Shown here: piece by piece, positions 34,903-47,184 of the stretch
Layout: every line of letters begins with the position of its first letter
Numbering within the stretch: position 1 is the first letter of the stretch
Assembly: GCA_009809945.1 (NCBI GenBank)
Contig: WTPW01000421.1
Span: 176,749 to 240,748, forward strand
Source: Gigaspora margarita
Lineage: Eukaryota; Glomeromycota; Glomeromycetes; Diversisporales; Gigasporaceae
DNA: 64,000 bases
Reading direction: 5' to 3'
Translations under genes and position numbers: made by a program
Notes under the pieces: model-generated
What the model was told of the DNA's origin: nothing
Seen by the model: only the letters and a program-made list of their open reading frames with translations
The model's database searches: none

Positions 34903-35320
34903 CAATATTCATAAATATTATAAATATTCATAATATTCTGAATATTTATAAATATTATAAAAATTCATATTTTTATGAATATTCATAAATATTTTGAATA
35001 TTCATAAATATTATGTATATTCATAAATATTATGAATATTCATAAATATTATAAATATTCATAAATATTATAAATATTTATAAATATTCAAAAACTACCT
35101 TGGTTCAAAACCTATTTTTGGTTCAAAAAAATTAAGTTACCAAAATAGGGCTTGTGTAATATTATACAGCATTAGTGATATGTAACCTAAAATTATTTTT
35201 GTGAAAATAGTTCAATAAGCTTTTGTATAATATTTATGAAGATTTAAATATCTATAATTTATATTCGAATATTCATAAATATTTATATGTTCAAATATAT
35301 TCATAAATATAGTATATTCG
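34903..35320. repeat. AATATTCATAAATATT simple repeats
   Basis: A long run of ATATTCATA and its palindromic variants spans 34903-35090. After a short spacer (35090-35215) the run resumes to 35320. No gene is seen. Confidence 0.7.
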
Positions 35321-35324
35321 AATA

Positions 35325-35445
35325 CAAGCACTAGTTGCAGGTATAGCAGCTAGTATAGAACGTTCAGGTAGCTATTTAAATAGGCAACCAAAAGTTGCAG
35401 GTGTAGCTAGTTGTACTCTCATCAATGTAATATATTGGGTAATCT
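35325..35445 (+). mobile_element. SINE body fragment
   Basis: GTTGCAGGTATAGCAGCTAG and AATAGGCAACCAAAAGTTGC, then GTGTAGCTAGTTGTACTCTC, match the body of the SINE at 49720-49810. The tRNA-like head and the tail are absent. Confidence 0.7.
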
Positions 35446-35459
35446 CTATTGCCTATAGT

Positions 35460-36175
35460 TTATCCAAATTATGCAAAAACCATCCGATCACAAATTGAAT
35501 TACGCATAATATAATTTATCCAAATAATAATAATAATATAATTTATTCAAATAATAATAATAATAAATTAATTGTAACAATCAGATTCTGGCTATATTGT
35601 AAAGTTCAAAATGATTAAAAATTACCCGATCATAAGTTGTTTAACTCATTAAAATCACCTGATTATGAATTATAACGCATATTAACCATTAATAATATAA
35701 AATCACCTGATCACGAATAATAGCGCATAATATCATTAATAAAAAATCACCTGATCATAAATTGTAATGCATAATATAATTTACTGAAAAACTACGGGTA
35801 CAACATTCGCCTTAGTTATAGGCACAAATTTCGCCAGAGTTAAGTTTAAAGTTAATGCTAGGATAAGTGTATTTAGCCATCCGGTCATTGTTGTGCCATA
35901 AGTGTGATGTTGTGTCCGTAGCAATTGCTTATAATTTACCCAAATTATATAATTTATCCAAACAATACAAAAGTCACGCGATCACAAATTATCCAAAAAA
36001 AAATCACTTGACCTGATCAAAAATCATTTTTTTTTACACATGAAAAAAAATTATACAAAAGTCACTTGATCATGAATTGTATATCCAAAATAACCTGACC
36101 GATCAAAAATTGTTTTTTGCACATGATATAAATTATCCAATTAAATCACGAATAAAACACCAATCATTGTACAGA
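35460..36175. repeat. Degenerate repeat around CACCTGATCA..AATTATCC
   Basis: Words such as AATCACCTGATCACGAAT, AACGCATAATATAATTTATCC and their variants recur every 40-70 bp across this region. The order is irregular. No gene or defined element boundary was seen. Confidence 0.5.
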
Positions 36176-36224
36176 TTGACGGACAGTTTTCTTTATAGTA
36201 TATTCTAATAATAATTATATAAAA

Positions 36225-36515
36225 TTTAAAAATCTATAACTTTTGATCCACTGATCCTTTAGATGATTTAACTATCAAAATGATCCTCTCAATGAGAGGA
36301 TTCTAATGAATCTAAAACCATCCAGATATAATCACGTGATCAAGAGATCAGCAAAGATTTATATATATTATAAATTTTTGCTGATCTCTTGATCATGTAA
36401 TTGTATCTGGATGATTTTAGATTCATTAGAATCCTCTCTTTAAGAGGATCATTTTGATAGTTAATCATCTAAACTGGATCAGTGGATCAAATGTTATAGA
36501 TTTTTAAAAATTATG
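36225..36515. repeat. Near-perfect 290-bp palindrome
   Basis: AATCTATAACTTTTGATCCA pairs with TGGATCAAATGTTATAGATT. The arms contain AATGATCCTCTCAATGAGAG and AAAACCATCCAGATATAATC against their inverses, with the apex near TATATATATT at 36365. It is probably a foldback element. Confidence 0.78.
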
Positions 36516-38280
36516 TATTATTAAAATTGTAATGTTATACAAGAAAATTGGTACTTTATTAAATACTGAAGCTCTTTTTTTTACATAATAACTTTATATA
36601 AAATTTTACAGACCTATTTATAATTGTTACACTAAGTTATTTGTATAGTAGCACAAAGCAACTCTTAATTTTAATCAGTTAACTTTTAAAAACCAAAAAT
36701 TTTTAGTTTTTTATTAATTTTTTTAAAAAATTGAACAAATTTGAATTTTTTTAAAAAAATATTAAATCAAGAACTTATAAAATTTTTTTAGAAATATGTT
36801 ATATATATACTCAGGTATTATATATAATTTTTGTTTTCTTATTAATATTAAAAATTTGAGTTATTGTTTTAATTGGAAGTATATTAGGATGGTATATTAT
36901 GCTTAATGAAATTATCTATATTATTAAAAAACTTTCTATATAATCACAAATAGTTTATCATCATTATCACATTTTTTAGAATTTGTTGGATGATTTTAAT
37001 AATAAAATTATCTCTTTACAATCACATTTATATATGATTATAGATAGTTGCTTTAAATTAACATTTATGCAATAATTAAAGTTGTTTAAAAAATAAATAC
37101 ACCTACTCTAAAATTTTATAAATTTTATAACTTTTTATTAGTACAATTTTTTATTTTCATGTCTATGAATATAGTTAAACAAATTTTAAATTTTTTTTTG
37201 TATAAAAAATGTAAAATAAAAAATTTATCAATAAAATATCAACTGACTTACATAAAAATTTTTGAGTAGATGTATTTTGTTCTTTTGAATGTTTATTATT
37301 GCAAAAAATTGATTTGCTCAATATATTTTTGACATTTATATATAGCAACAATCAATTATCATATATAAGAATTTTTTAAAAAATTAAAAAATTTTATATA
37401 TGATTATTGGTCATTGCCATATATAAAAATCAAAATAATAGGTTTAGGCCACAGATAAGTATTTAGGTTTACTTATATATATGTCTGATTTTTATTCTTA
37501 GCATTAAATTTAAAAAAAATAAAATTTCTTTCTGTACTGTAAAAAGTTTCTATTAAATTTAATAAAGATAAAAGCAAGGTCTCACCTTTAATATTTAAAA
37601 AAAAAAAAAATCAAAATAATACTAAAAAAATCAATTTTTATACAATAGTAAGTGTTATTCAAAAGAACAAAATACACCTATTCTAAAGTTTTAATAAAAA
37701 TCAGAAACTTTTTACTAGTACAGTTTTTTATTTTCGTATATATGAAAATTTTGGAATTTATTTTTGTAGAAAAATAAAATAAAAAAAATGATTAATAAAA
37801 TGTCAACTAATTATATAAAATTTTAGAGTAAATGTATTTTATTCTCCTAAACAATATTAATTATTGCATAATAACCAATTTGCTTAGTATTATTTTGACT
37901 TTTATATATAGCAATAATAAACTAACATATAAAATTTTTTAAAATTTATTTATATATTTGTTCAATAACTATTGCTATATATAAAAGTCAAATAATACTA
38001 ACAAATTGATTATTATGCAATAATAAATGTTTTTCAGAAGAATAAAATACATTTATCCTAAAATTTTTATATAAATTAATTGATATTTCATTAATATATT
38101 TTTTTATTTTATGTTTTTTCAAAAAAAATTACAAATTTTTTAGCTATATTTGTTGATATATAAATGTAAAACTGTATTATTAAAAAGTTACCTGATTTGT
38201 ATGAAAATTTCATAGTATATGTATTTATTTTGCATAAAATTTATTTATTACATAAGTTGATTTAATTAGTAAAATTGTGG
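36516..38280. repeat. AT-rich region with repeated short hairpin modules
   Basis: A module with ATTCAAAAGAACAAAATACACCT..CTAAAATTTT and its inverse recurs near 37085, 37265, 37660, 37840 and 38030. The modules surround TATATATAGCAATAAT(C/A)A stretches. The AACAAAATRCAYYTA..AAATTTT motif resembles the core of the GGGTC-end MITEs. No coding frame was seen. Confidence 0.5.
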
Positions 38281-38286
38281 CTTACC

Positions 38287-38540
38287 TATATGGGGACATC
38301 AATAGAAAAGGGACAAATCATTTTTAGTAACTTTTTTTAAAAATTTAAATTAAAATATTTTAACACTACTATATCAAATTTAATAAATTTTTTTTGTTTT
38401 AATTCTATAACTATATAAAATTAAACCAAAAAATTTTTATTAAATTTGGTTAAGTAGTTTTTAAATTATTTTAACTTAAAGTTGCAAAGACTTTTATTTA
38501 GAAAAAATTTGTTCCTTTTCTATTGATGTCCCCCCATATA
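38287..38540. mobile_element. MITE family A, copy 2
   Basis: The ends are TATATGGGGACATCAATAGA and TCTATTGATGTCCCCCCATA, inverted and flanked by AT-rich sequence compatible with a TA duplication. The internal layout (AAGTAACTTTTTTTAAAAATTT and its inverse) matches the copy at 6801-7048. Confidence 0.75.
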
Positions 38541-39017
38541 ACAACTATCTATAATCATATATAAAATTTTTAAAACTCTTTAAATCACTTTTTTTATATC
38601 AATTATAATTTGTGCTTATAGAAAGGTAACTTTTTGTAGTCACACTTTTTTATAATCACTATATTGGTTTGTGCCAACTGTGTGATTATACGGGAAGATA
38701 ATTGTATTATCTAATAATCTTCTATAGTAATAACAGGATGATATGTTATTGGATATAAACTAATTGATATACTAAAGATTTAATAAAATATATTATATAC
38801 AGTAGGGGGACATAATATTGTAAACACTTTTTAAAATTTGTACAAAGCTAAATATGTAGTATATAAAACTAAAAATAAAAATATAAATTCTTACAATCTA
38901 TATTTTTTAAATAAAAAGAGTTTAAAAAATTCTATGCAATAGTTTTAGAATAATTAAATTTAAGTAAAATTTAGAATTTTATATTAGTATAATTTTCTAA
39001 ATTTTACTATATTTTAA

Positions 39018-39458
39018 GAGTAATGGGTATGTCAATCATTTTTCATATGACCTTAGTATCACAACATGATTTGTACAAAAATAGAAATATGCTATTAATA
39101 AAACCTTTTACTGTTACAATTAATGTTTATCAAATTTTTGTAGTAAATAGGTTAGATTAGTTCTTTATAGTAGTAAAAATTTTAGCAAATAAAATATTAA
39201 AAAAATATACTTTTATATATTGTAAAGTTTCCAGAGAGCTCCAGATTTTCTGAAGTTACACAAAATTATTAATCATATAATCATCATATGACAAAATAAT
39301 ACTTAATCTTTATATACTACTATTAGAATCAAAAAAACCTATTCTACAACCTTTAAATAATTTTTAAAAACAATTTACTTAATAAAATATTTTTTATATT
39401 CAAAAGAAAAAATAATAACACAAAAATTATATAAAAATGATTGATATACCCTCTACCC
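39018..39458. mobile_element. 441-bp element with TTAA duplication, second copy
   Basis: The left end GAGTAATGGGTATGTCAATC and right end GATTGATATACCCTCTACCC are inverted. TTAA lies at 39014-39017 and 39459-39462. The right end CTCTACCC is the same as in the 20136-20515 element, so the two are related and both use TTAA. Confidence 0.78.
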
Positions 39459-39829
39459 TTAATAGTAAAATTAATTTTTTATCAAGTAAATAGCAATATT
39501 TTTTAAATAAAGTTATTTAGCATAAAAAATTATATATATTCTAAAAATTTGATATTTTTTTAAAAAAAATTTATTAGATTACTATATATAGCAATAAAAT
39601 TACTATATTTAGCAGTTTATTAAATTTAAATTTAATAATTTAACTTTTATATTTACTAATAGTATTTAATTTAAAATAATTTTAAAATTTCTAAATTTTA
39701 GAATTATATATAATTTGTTATGATAAACAAATTTCACTTAAAAAAAGTTTAGTTTATTTAACTTAAAATTATTTTAAAATTTTTAAAAATTTAGAATTAT
39801 ATATACACTGGTCGAAAATAAAAATATTA

Positions 39830-40640
39830 CCCTAATATCATCTAAAAATTGTCTATGAAAGATAGTAGGCCAATATGATATTGGCTAAATAACAGATTGA
39901 TAGGGGATCAAAATAGGCTGATTGGCTGCAGTTTTAAGAAAGTTTGTTGCATATCAGTTATAAGTCAGTAAAAAATATTCATATATCTGTATGAAGATTA
40001 GTGAAATTATAAAGGAGATATTAGTCAGATATTTAGATGATATTTTGGTAATAAATTCACAATTAGATAAATTATAAGAAGATATTGTATTGGCTATTTT
40101 ACAAAATTTTTGCATCATTTATGTGATATTGTACTGATATATTGATTAAGTTTTTTAATAATTAATTAGTCTTTAGTATATCATCTTTATTCTTTAGAAC
40201 AATATTTGACTGATATTTGGATAATAATTGGCTGCTATTTGAATAAATTTGGCTGCTATTTGGATAATATTTGGCCAGTATTCTGATAATATTTGGCTGA
40301 TATTTATCAATTTTAATATATTTAGATATATATTTAAAAAATTCATAGTAATTAGTTCCTAAAATCTATAGTATACTTTACCGAAATTATATATCATTTT
40401 TTATAATTAATAATATTGTACAAATATTATCAATTATCGCCTTTGGTGATAGCAAACTGATAAGCTATAGGCTTAACCCAAATTTCAAAGCCTATAGCCT
40501 ATCAGACTGCTATCACCAAAGGTAATAATTGATGATATTTGTACAATATTATATTTAACTGTTTACTGATTACATTTATATACAGATTTAATCTAACATT
40601 GGCTGATATTTATATTATTTTTTCTGATTATATATTAAAC
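39830..40640. repeat. Left subterminal repeats of the CACTA element
   Basis: The word TTGGCTGATATTTGG and variants (GGCTGATA, GGCCAGTATTCTGATA) recur about every 20-60 bp. A 125-bp hairpin at 40425-40552 (ATCAATTATCGCCTTTGGTG against CACCAAAGGTAATAATTGAT) sits inside. In CACTA elements such repeats are transposase binding sites. Confidence 0.65.
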
Positions 40641-40719
40641 TTTATTATACTCTGATAAAAACAATATTTTAAAAATAAAAAACAAAATAAATATATATCT
40701 AATTTATTGCCTTTTTTTC

Positions 40720-42885
40720 GATCTTTTTGTTTTCTTTTTATCTTCTTTCCTTTTTTGCTTTCCTTTTTTCCTTTTTTTACTTTCAACCCAACCTCCACCA
40801 ATGTTATCATTAACTTCTATTTTTCATTTTGCTTTATTCAAATTCTTACTAGCTTCTGAATTTTCACCCATAACCACATGTTCACCTTCACTTTCATTTT
40901 TATACTCACCTCTATTCTCATCTCCATCCTCATCTTCAACTTCTTCATCTTTAAATACTGACACATCACCTTCTGATAGTGGTTTACTTGTTTTTTTTTT
41001 TGTTTTTTTTTGCAGTTATTTTTGAAGATGGTGCTGCTGTTGATGTTGAGACAGTTGCTGTTGTTGATGATATTGGTGGTACTGTTGGTGATGTTAAGGT
41101 GGCTCTGCTATTGATGATATTGGTAGTACTTTTAATGTTGAGGCAGCTGCTACTGTTATTGCTTCTGTTGATGATGTTGGTTTTTTGTAGCTGTTGTTGT
41201 TTCTATTGTTATAGGTGTTTTTGATCTTGTAGGTATTGCTAGTTTTGATAATGTGGGTGTTGGTACTTTTGATAATGTGGGTGTTGGTGCTTTTGATAAT
41301 GTGGGTGTTGGTGCTTGTGAGGATACTGCTGATCTTATATTTTTGTGAGGTCTTCTTATATATAATATAGTTTTATTATCATCATCCACTCTTCTCCTTT
41401 TTATGCCTGTTTCAATTGCTTATTCTTCAGTTTCTGCCTCAGCCGTATAACTTCTCTTTCATTTAGTGTGCTTATTTCGTCTTTCTTTTTCTTTTTTTTT
41501 TGTGAATCTTCTTGCCCACCTGAATACTTAGGATTGAAGTCAGGTTCCAGAATATTATATAGTTCTTGGGCTTCAGTGGATAATGCCCAACTTGGACAAT
41601 CTAATAGGGCACATCTTCTCTATCAATCTTCTTACCATAATGGTGTGGATGCATTCTATTGTTCTTGGGCTGCAGCTATTTCACAACTGGATCGATCTGT
41701 ATATGAAATAGCTATTTCAATTAAATAATACGTATTAGAGTGACATTATTAATTTCATTATAACTTAATACTACTATAATATATTTGACTTACATGAGGT
41801 TCATGCCACTATTTTTTATGCATATTAATTTTTTATTTTTTTTCTATCCTTCCTGTCCCTTTTAGTCGCTTCCTTATCTGTCACCCATTTTTTTGCAGAC
41901 TGATAAATATTTTTGCCTTCATTTGTCATAAACTTTTCCAAATAATCCCATGGGTACCTAACAATATTCTCATTTCTAGCCTTCATCAAGAATAATAATG
42001 CCCTATGCCTCCTTTTTTGTTTCTAATTTATTTTATAAAAATAATAAATTAAAAAATTTATATGAAACAAAGAAAAGGAAATTGTTATTATCTCATTTAC
42101 CTTACTGTTTTCCCAATTCAGGCAAGATTGTATGCTTTTAGGATGTCATCTGAGTTTATTTTTGCAGTATGCCTCTGCACCTTGTGATGTGATTTCAATA
42201 TGTTTTCGATAGCACCTGAATGTGTTTGTATCTGGGCAATTTTTTTATTATTAATATGATCAAATTTTTCTGGATATTCTTTATTTGTGAAGACTATTTT
42301 TTGCTCAGATTGGGTTTTTGAGATGTTAACTTTCTGCCCTCTATCAATATTTTAATTTTGTTCTACAAAAAAAAAATAAAATAAAATAAAAAATAAAAAT
42401 ATAAAGTAAATCTATTCATAAAAGTCATGAGAAGGCAATAATATATTTACCCAAAAATTGGATAATTGCTCACTTGTTAGTGGTCTCAGAGGATGATCAC
42501 TTTCAGAACTGCTACTGCTACTGCTGCTGCTGCTGCTGCTACTGCTGCTGGAATGATTACTGCTTCTGTTACTGATACTTCCTCTTCTTGATCTTCCTCT
42601 CTCATTATCGCAACTAGTAGTGCCTGCACTACTAGAGCTAGAGCTTTTTGGTAGTTCTATTCACTTCCTCTTCTCCTTGCCTTGAGTAGTAGTAATTGCT
42701 GCTGCAATCGCTGCAGAGATCACCTTTATGTCTACAAAAATATAAATTTAATAATTAATTAATAATTAATAAATTACTATATCAGCTTATCAAAATCTTG
42801 CATTTTGTTTCTTATATTTGTGTGCTCTCTTCTTCACTATCTTGCTGCTTTCAGCCTTGGAAAGTTGCTTTTCTTTTTCTATTGT
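40720..42885 (-). pseudogene. CACTA accessory gene remnant (TnpA-like position)
   Basis: Minus-strand coding blocks separated by GT-AG-like junctions: a basic start block (EKEKQLSKAESSKIVKKRAH, about 42790-42885), and an exon at 42451-42731 with a long Ser run (~17 Ser) then SDHPLRPLTSEQLSNFW, donor GTAAAT. Next come a block at about 42110-42366 containing FTNKEYPEKFDHINNKKIAQ with an in-frame stop, and a block at about 41835-42025 with RYPWDYLEKFMTNEGKNIYQ then AKKWVTDKEATKR. A block at 41400-41735 holds CPSWALSTEAQELYNILEPD. Last are PTPTLSK repeats (41220-41310) and an acidic tail (40800-40980). Several stops and frame changes make it non-functional. The domain is not recognised. Its divergent position inside the element suggests the second (regulatory or DNA-binding) CACTA protein. 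Confidence 0.65.
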
Positions 42886-44930
42886 ACATAGAAAGCGAAA
42901 GAATTAATGAGAAAAATAATTTTATAATAAAAAAAAGTGAAAGAGAATTGATTTAGTTTCAAAAAGTAATTTTAAGGCAAGATATTGAATTGAATTTGAT
43001 AACAAAATTTCTAGAAAAGATACTATCCTTTTTATAAGTTCAATAGACTATATGGTAATTATCTTCTATTATCTGTCTTATGTCTCCTGAATGATACTGA
43101 ATTAAAATTTATTAATAAAGTTGCATATAATTTTAATTTATCTTTCACTGAACGAACATTATAAATATTATATTAATATGTTTTAATGTCATTAAAAAAA
43201 TTACTTTATTAGAAAGATATATGAATGAACTTAATAATTACTCGATCTGAAGTTCTTCTGTACTTGAATAAAAATAAATTAAAATATTATATTAATATCA
43301 TTTTAATATCATTAAAAAAATTACTTCATTAGAAAGATATGTGAACGAAATTACCAATTACCAAATTTTCTCATATTCCACATTATTCTTTGGAATTTTT
43401 CTGTACTCGAATAGAAAATTAAACATTATATATATTAAATTAATATTACTTAAATATCATTAAATGAATAACGATTACATTAAAACAATGTACCCATTAC
43501 TTTGGCAATCTAATTGTCATATGATTATCAGGAATTAAGTATTGTTCTTTGATTTTCTTTCATACTCAAGCATTATATGCATTCTAATGCATATTCTTTT
43601 GATCTTCTTTTTGTATTCAGATAGAATTTTAATGTTGTATGCATTATATATGTAGTATAACATTATAATATATTAAGATAAAAGATAATTAGAAAGATAT
43701 ACAAATGAACTTAATTACTTGATTCAAAGTTCTTCTGTACTTGAATAAAAATAAATTAGAATATTATATTAATATTGTTATTATATTATAAATAAAATTA
43801 CTTCATTAGAAAGATATACAACTGAACTTAATAATTACTCAATCTGAAGTTCTTTTGTACTCGAATAAAAATAAATTAAAATAATATTAATATCGTTTTA
43901 ATATTATTAAAAAAATTACTTTATTAGGAAGATATGCAAACATATTTACCAATTACCAAATTTTCTTATATTATGCATTATTCCTTGGAATTCTTTTGTA
44001 CTTGAATAGAAAATTGAACAGTATATATATTAAATTAATATCACTTAAATATCATTAAATAAATAATAATTACATTAAAACAATGTATCTGTCACTTTGG
44101 CAATCTAATTGTTATATGATTATTAGGGATTTAGCATTGTTCTTTGATTTCTTTTGTACTTGAGCATTATATGCATTCTAATGCATGATTATTAAATGTT
44201 ATTGTTTGGTATTTGGCATGCTCCTTTGATCTTCTTTCCATATTCAGATAAAATTTTAATGTTGTATGCATTATATACATATGTAGTATAATACTATAAT
44301 ATATTTAGATAAAAGACAAAAAGGCAAACACATTAATTTTGAACTAGGAAGATACACAGAAGAAAATCTTTTTCTAGAAAGATACATGAAAGGTTTTAGT
44401 TGGACGAGATAATCGAAAATTGGTACTATTTTATCAAAAAATAGTTTTTTATTTGAGAAGATATGTTCATTATAGCAACAATATGATTGAAAAACTTGGT
44501 ATATACATTTTGTAGAATATTGACTCTCATAATTAAGATTTTTTTCTTTTTATAGTTATAATATGTGTATTGTATAATGCTTTTTATAATGTTGTATGAA
44601 GATATTTGTGTTTTATTGTTTTTTTTAAACAAAGAAGAAATTGATGTGTTCTGAAAAGAAAACAATAAACACGTTCTAAAGAGAATTGATTAAATGTGTG
44701 ATTTTTCCATGTTTTATTTATATTACAAAAAAAATTAATTCTATTTATTTAATCAGTAATCAGTGAATGAAATCTATAATATGTATAAATTCTTGAATTG
44801 TTTATATATATAGAGCTGATTTATTTCGAAAAGTATTTAAGATGTCGATTTTAGCATAAATTTTCTTGCAAAAATCTTGCAAAAAAATTCAATACAATAT
44901 TACCCAATATAAAAAACATAATAGTAAAAT
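42886..44930. repeat. Intergenic spacer of CACTA with ~600-bp direct duplication
   Basis: The phrase (T/C)TGAAGTTCTTCTGTACTTGAATAAAA (in two parts: TGAAGTTCTT, GTACTTGAATAAAA) and the text after it occur near 43255, 43730 and 43850. The long block including AACAATGTACCCATTACTTT and TTGTATTCAGATAGAATTTT is repeated at about 43246-43690 and 43840-44330. This lies between the two divergent genes and may have held their promoters. A 79-codon minus-strand frame at 44426 is not supported. Confidence 0.6.
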
Positions 44931-47184
44931 AATAATGTCATTATCCGAAGAGAGTTTAGAAAAATCTGTATGCAAAACAAAAAAAGTAGTATGTAAGTAC
45001 CCGAAATGTCAAGGGAAATATGTTGATCCATGAACACAGCAATATTATATAGCCTTATCTAATATTGGTTAATCTAGTAGAATCACCAAGAAATCATTCA
45101 CGGCAAAGTATAAATATAGAGAAGAACTACTTCTAGAATTTCCAAAATGTGTTAGTTCAGGAAGTGAAGATTTAGATAACAATAATTCTGACAATAGGGG
45201 CTCAGATAATAGTGATTCTGATAGTAGTTGTTCAGATAACAGTGATTCTAATGATAGTAGTTCAGATATTAGTGCATCAGATAGCAATAGTTCTAAAGAA
45301 GATGGTACTGCCAGTGATAAAGAAGATAATACAAACTCAAGTACCAAATCTATAAGTTTATTTCTAGAAGTTGATTTATTGAACTATCGCCAACCTCCAG
45401 AAAATCAGGCAAAGTAAAATTTCAGATACCTTCACCCATCAATGATGAAAAGATAAACATTGATGACCCTTTAGAAGAATCATTGCCTTTTGATATATAT
45501 CAACTATCCAATAATGATGAAATTATAATAATTCAGAAAGAAGAACCTAATGATACTTCTTCCTTAAGTAATTCTTCAAGTGATTCTGCAAGTGATTCTT
45601 CGCAAGCTAGTTGTGAACCTGTTAATTTTATTCTACCAGAAATCGATCCTGAAGTTTTTGATTAACCATTTACTTTTGAGAATAATTTGAATAATTGGAT
45701 CATCTTATGGATAATGAAATATTAGCAATGTTTTAATATATCTGATATTGGTACAGAAATATTAATTAAATTTGTATTATACTTGTACATTTCAAAATGA
45801 TAAAGCTGATAAGTTTCCTACTTCTATGACTACAGCAAAATCATCTTTAGGTATCTTAACTAAATATAAAAAATATGTTGCATGCCCAAAATTTATAAAC
45901 TTTATGACCAATTAGAAATCAAAAATTATTCAGAGGGTAATCAACTAGTATGCAAAATGTGTACATATATAGAATATCCTAATCATAGATCAGAATCATG
46001 ATGATCAGCAGGTAATGAACTATTAGCAGAGATAATAAAAACAAAAGAAGGAACTTTATTACAAGTATTAAAGCTTTACCCAGTTGGAAGTATTAAACAA
46101 CAACTTTATATAATGTATCAGCAACCAGGCTTTGAAGAGTTGTTACAATATTCTAGAAATAGAAATGTTTCAAATAGAATTTTCTCAGACATATACAAGG
46201 GTAATATCTGAAAAAATTTTGCTATAAATTCTGATGATCCTACATCATTTTTTACAAATGATACACTTGATAGCCATATCAGCTTAGCTATGAATATCAA
46301 CTGGTTTCAACTATTTGAGTATACAATTTATAGTACTGGAGTAATTTACAGAGTTTTATAAAATTTACTACATGAAGAACAATTCAAACCAAACAATATT
46401 TTAATATTAGATATTATCCCTGGTCCAAATGAGCCTAGTAAATATTAGATAAATCATTATCTTGCTCCAATCGTTGATGAGTTAATTGAATTTTCTCCTG
46501 GTATAGAATTACTATCAACATTTGAATATAAAAAAGGAGGCAAAATATATGCAGCACTTATTTTATTAGCTAATGATGTTTCTGCTTCAAGAAAAATTTG
46601 CAGTCATGCAAGTTATTTAGTAAAATGCTATCATTGTCCAAAATGTTCAAAATATAACTATGAAACCAAAAGAAATCACTACAGTGATTTGAAAATATGG
46701 ATGAATAGTTCAAACTAGTAGATACTTTACAATATTTTAGTACAGCAAATCAATGGTTACTTTGTACAAATAAACAAAAATGTGATAAGCATGTTTTGGA
46801 AATGGGAGTAAGATGGTCAAAACTATATCAGCTAAATTATTTTGATCCAGTTAAATTTATAGTAGTTGATCCAATGCATTGCCTATTTTTAGGTATCAGC
46901 AAGTAGATAATAAAGCAGTGCTTATTAGATCATAATAATTACCAAAAAACAACTTTCAATAATTGAAAAAAGTAAGTATGTCAAATATTAAAATTCCATT
47001 AGATATAGATCATATTCTATCAAAAGTCACGCATAGAGCAGAAGAATTTAGTTGATTTACTACAAATCAGTAGAGAATATTTTATCAAGTATATACTATA
47101 CCATGCATGTGGAATTTGCTAGCACATGGAGATAAAGAGATTATTTTTAATTTTGTCTGTGCATGCAATTCATTAGTAAGCTAT

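Noticed and set aside
34651..34914. Plus-strand 87-codon frame
   Set aside because: It lies entirely in an inverted SINE copy with a tRNA-like head.
41468..41728. Plus-strand 86-codon frame
   Set aside because: The minus strand of the same stretch reads as part of the CACTA accessory gene with better composition and continuity.
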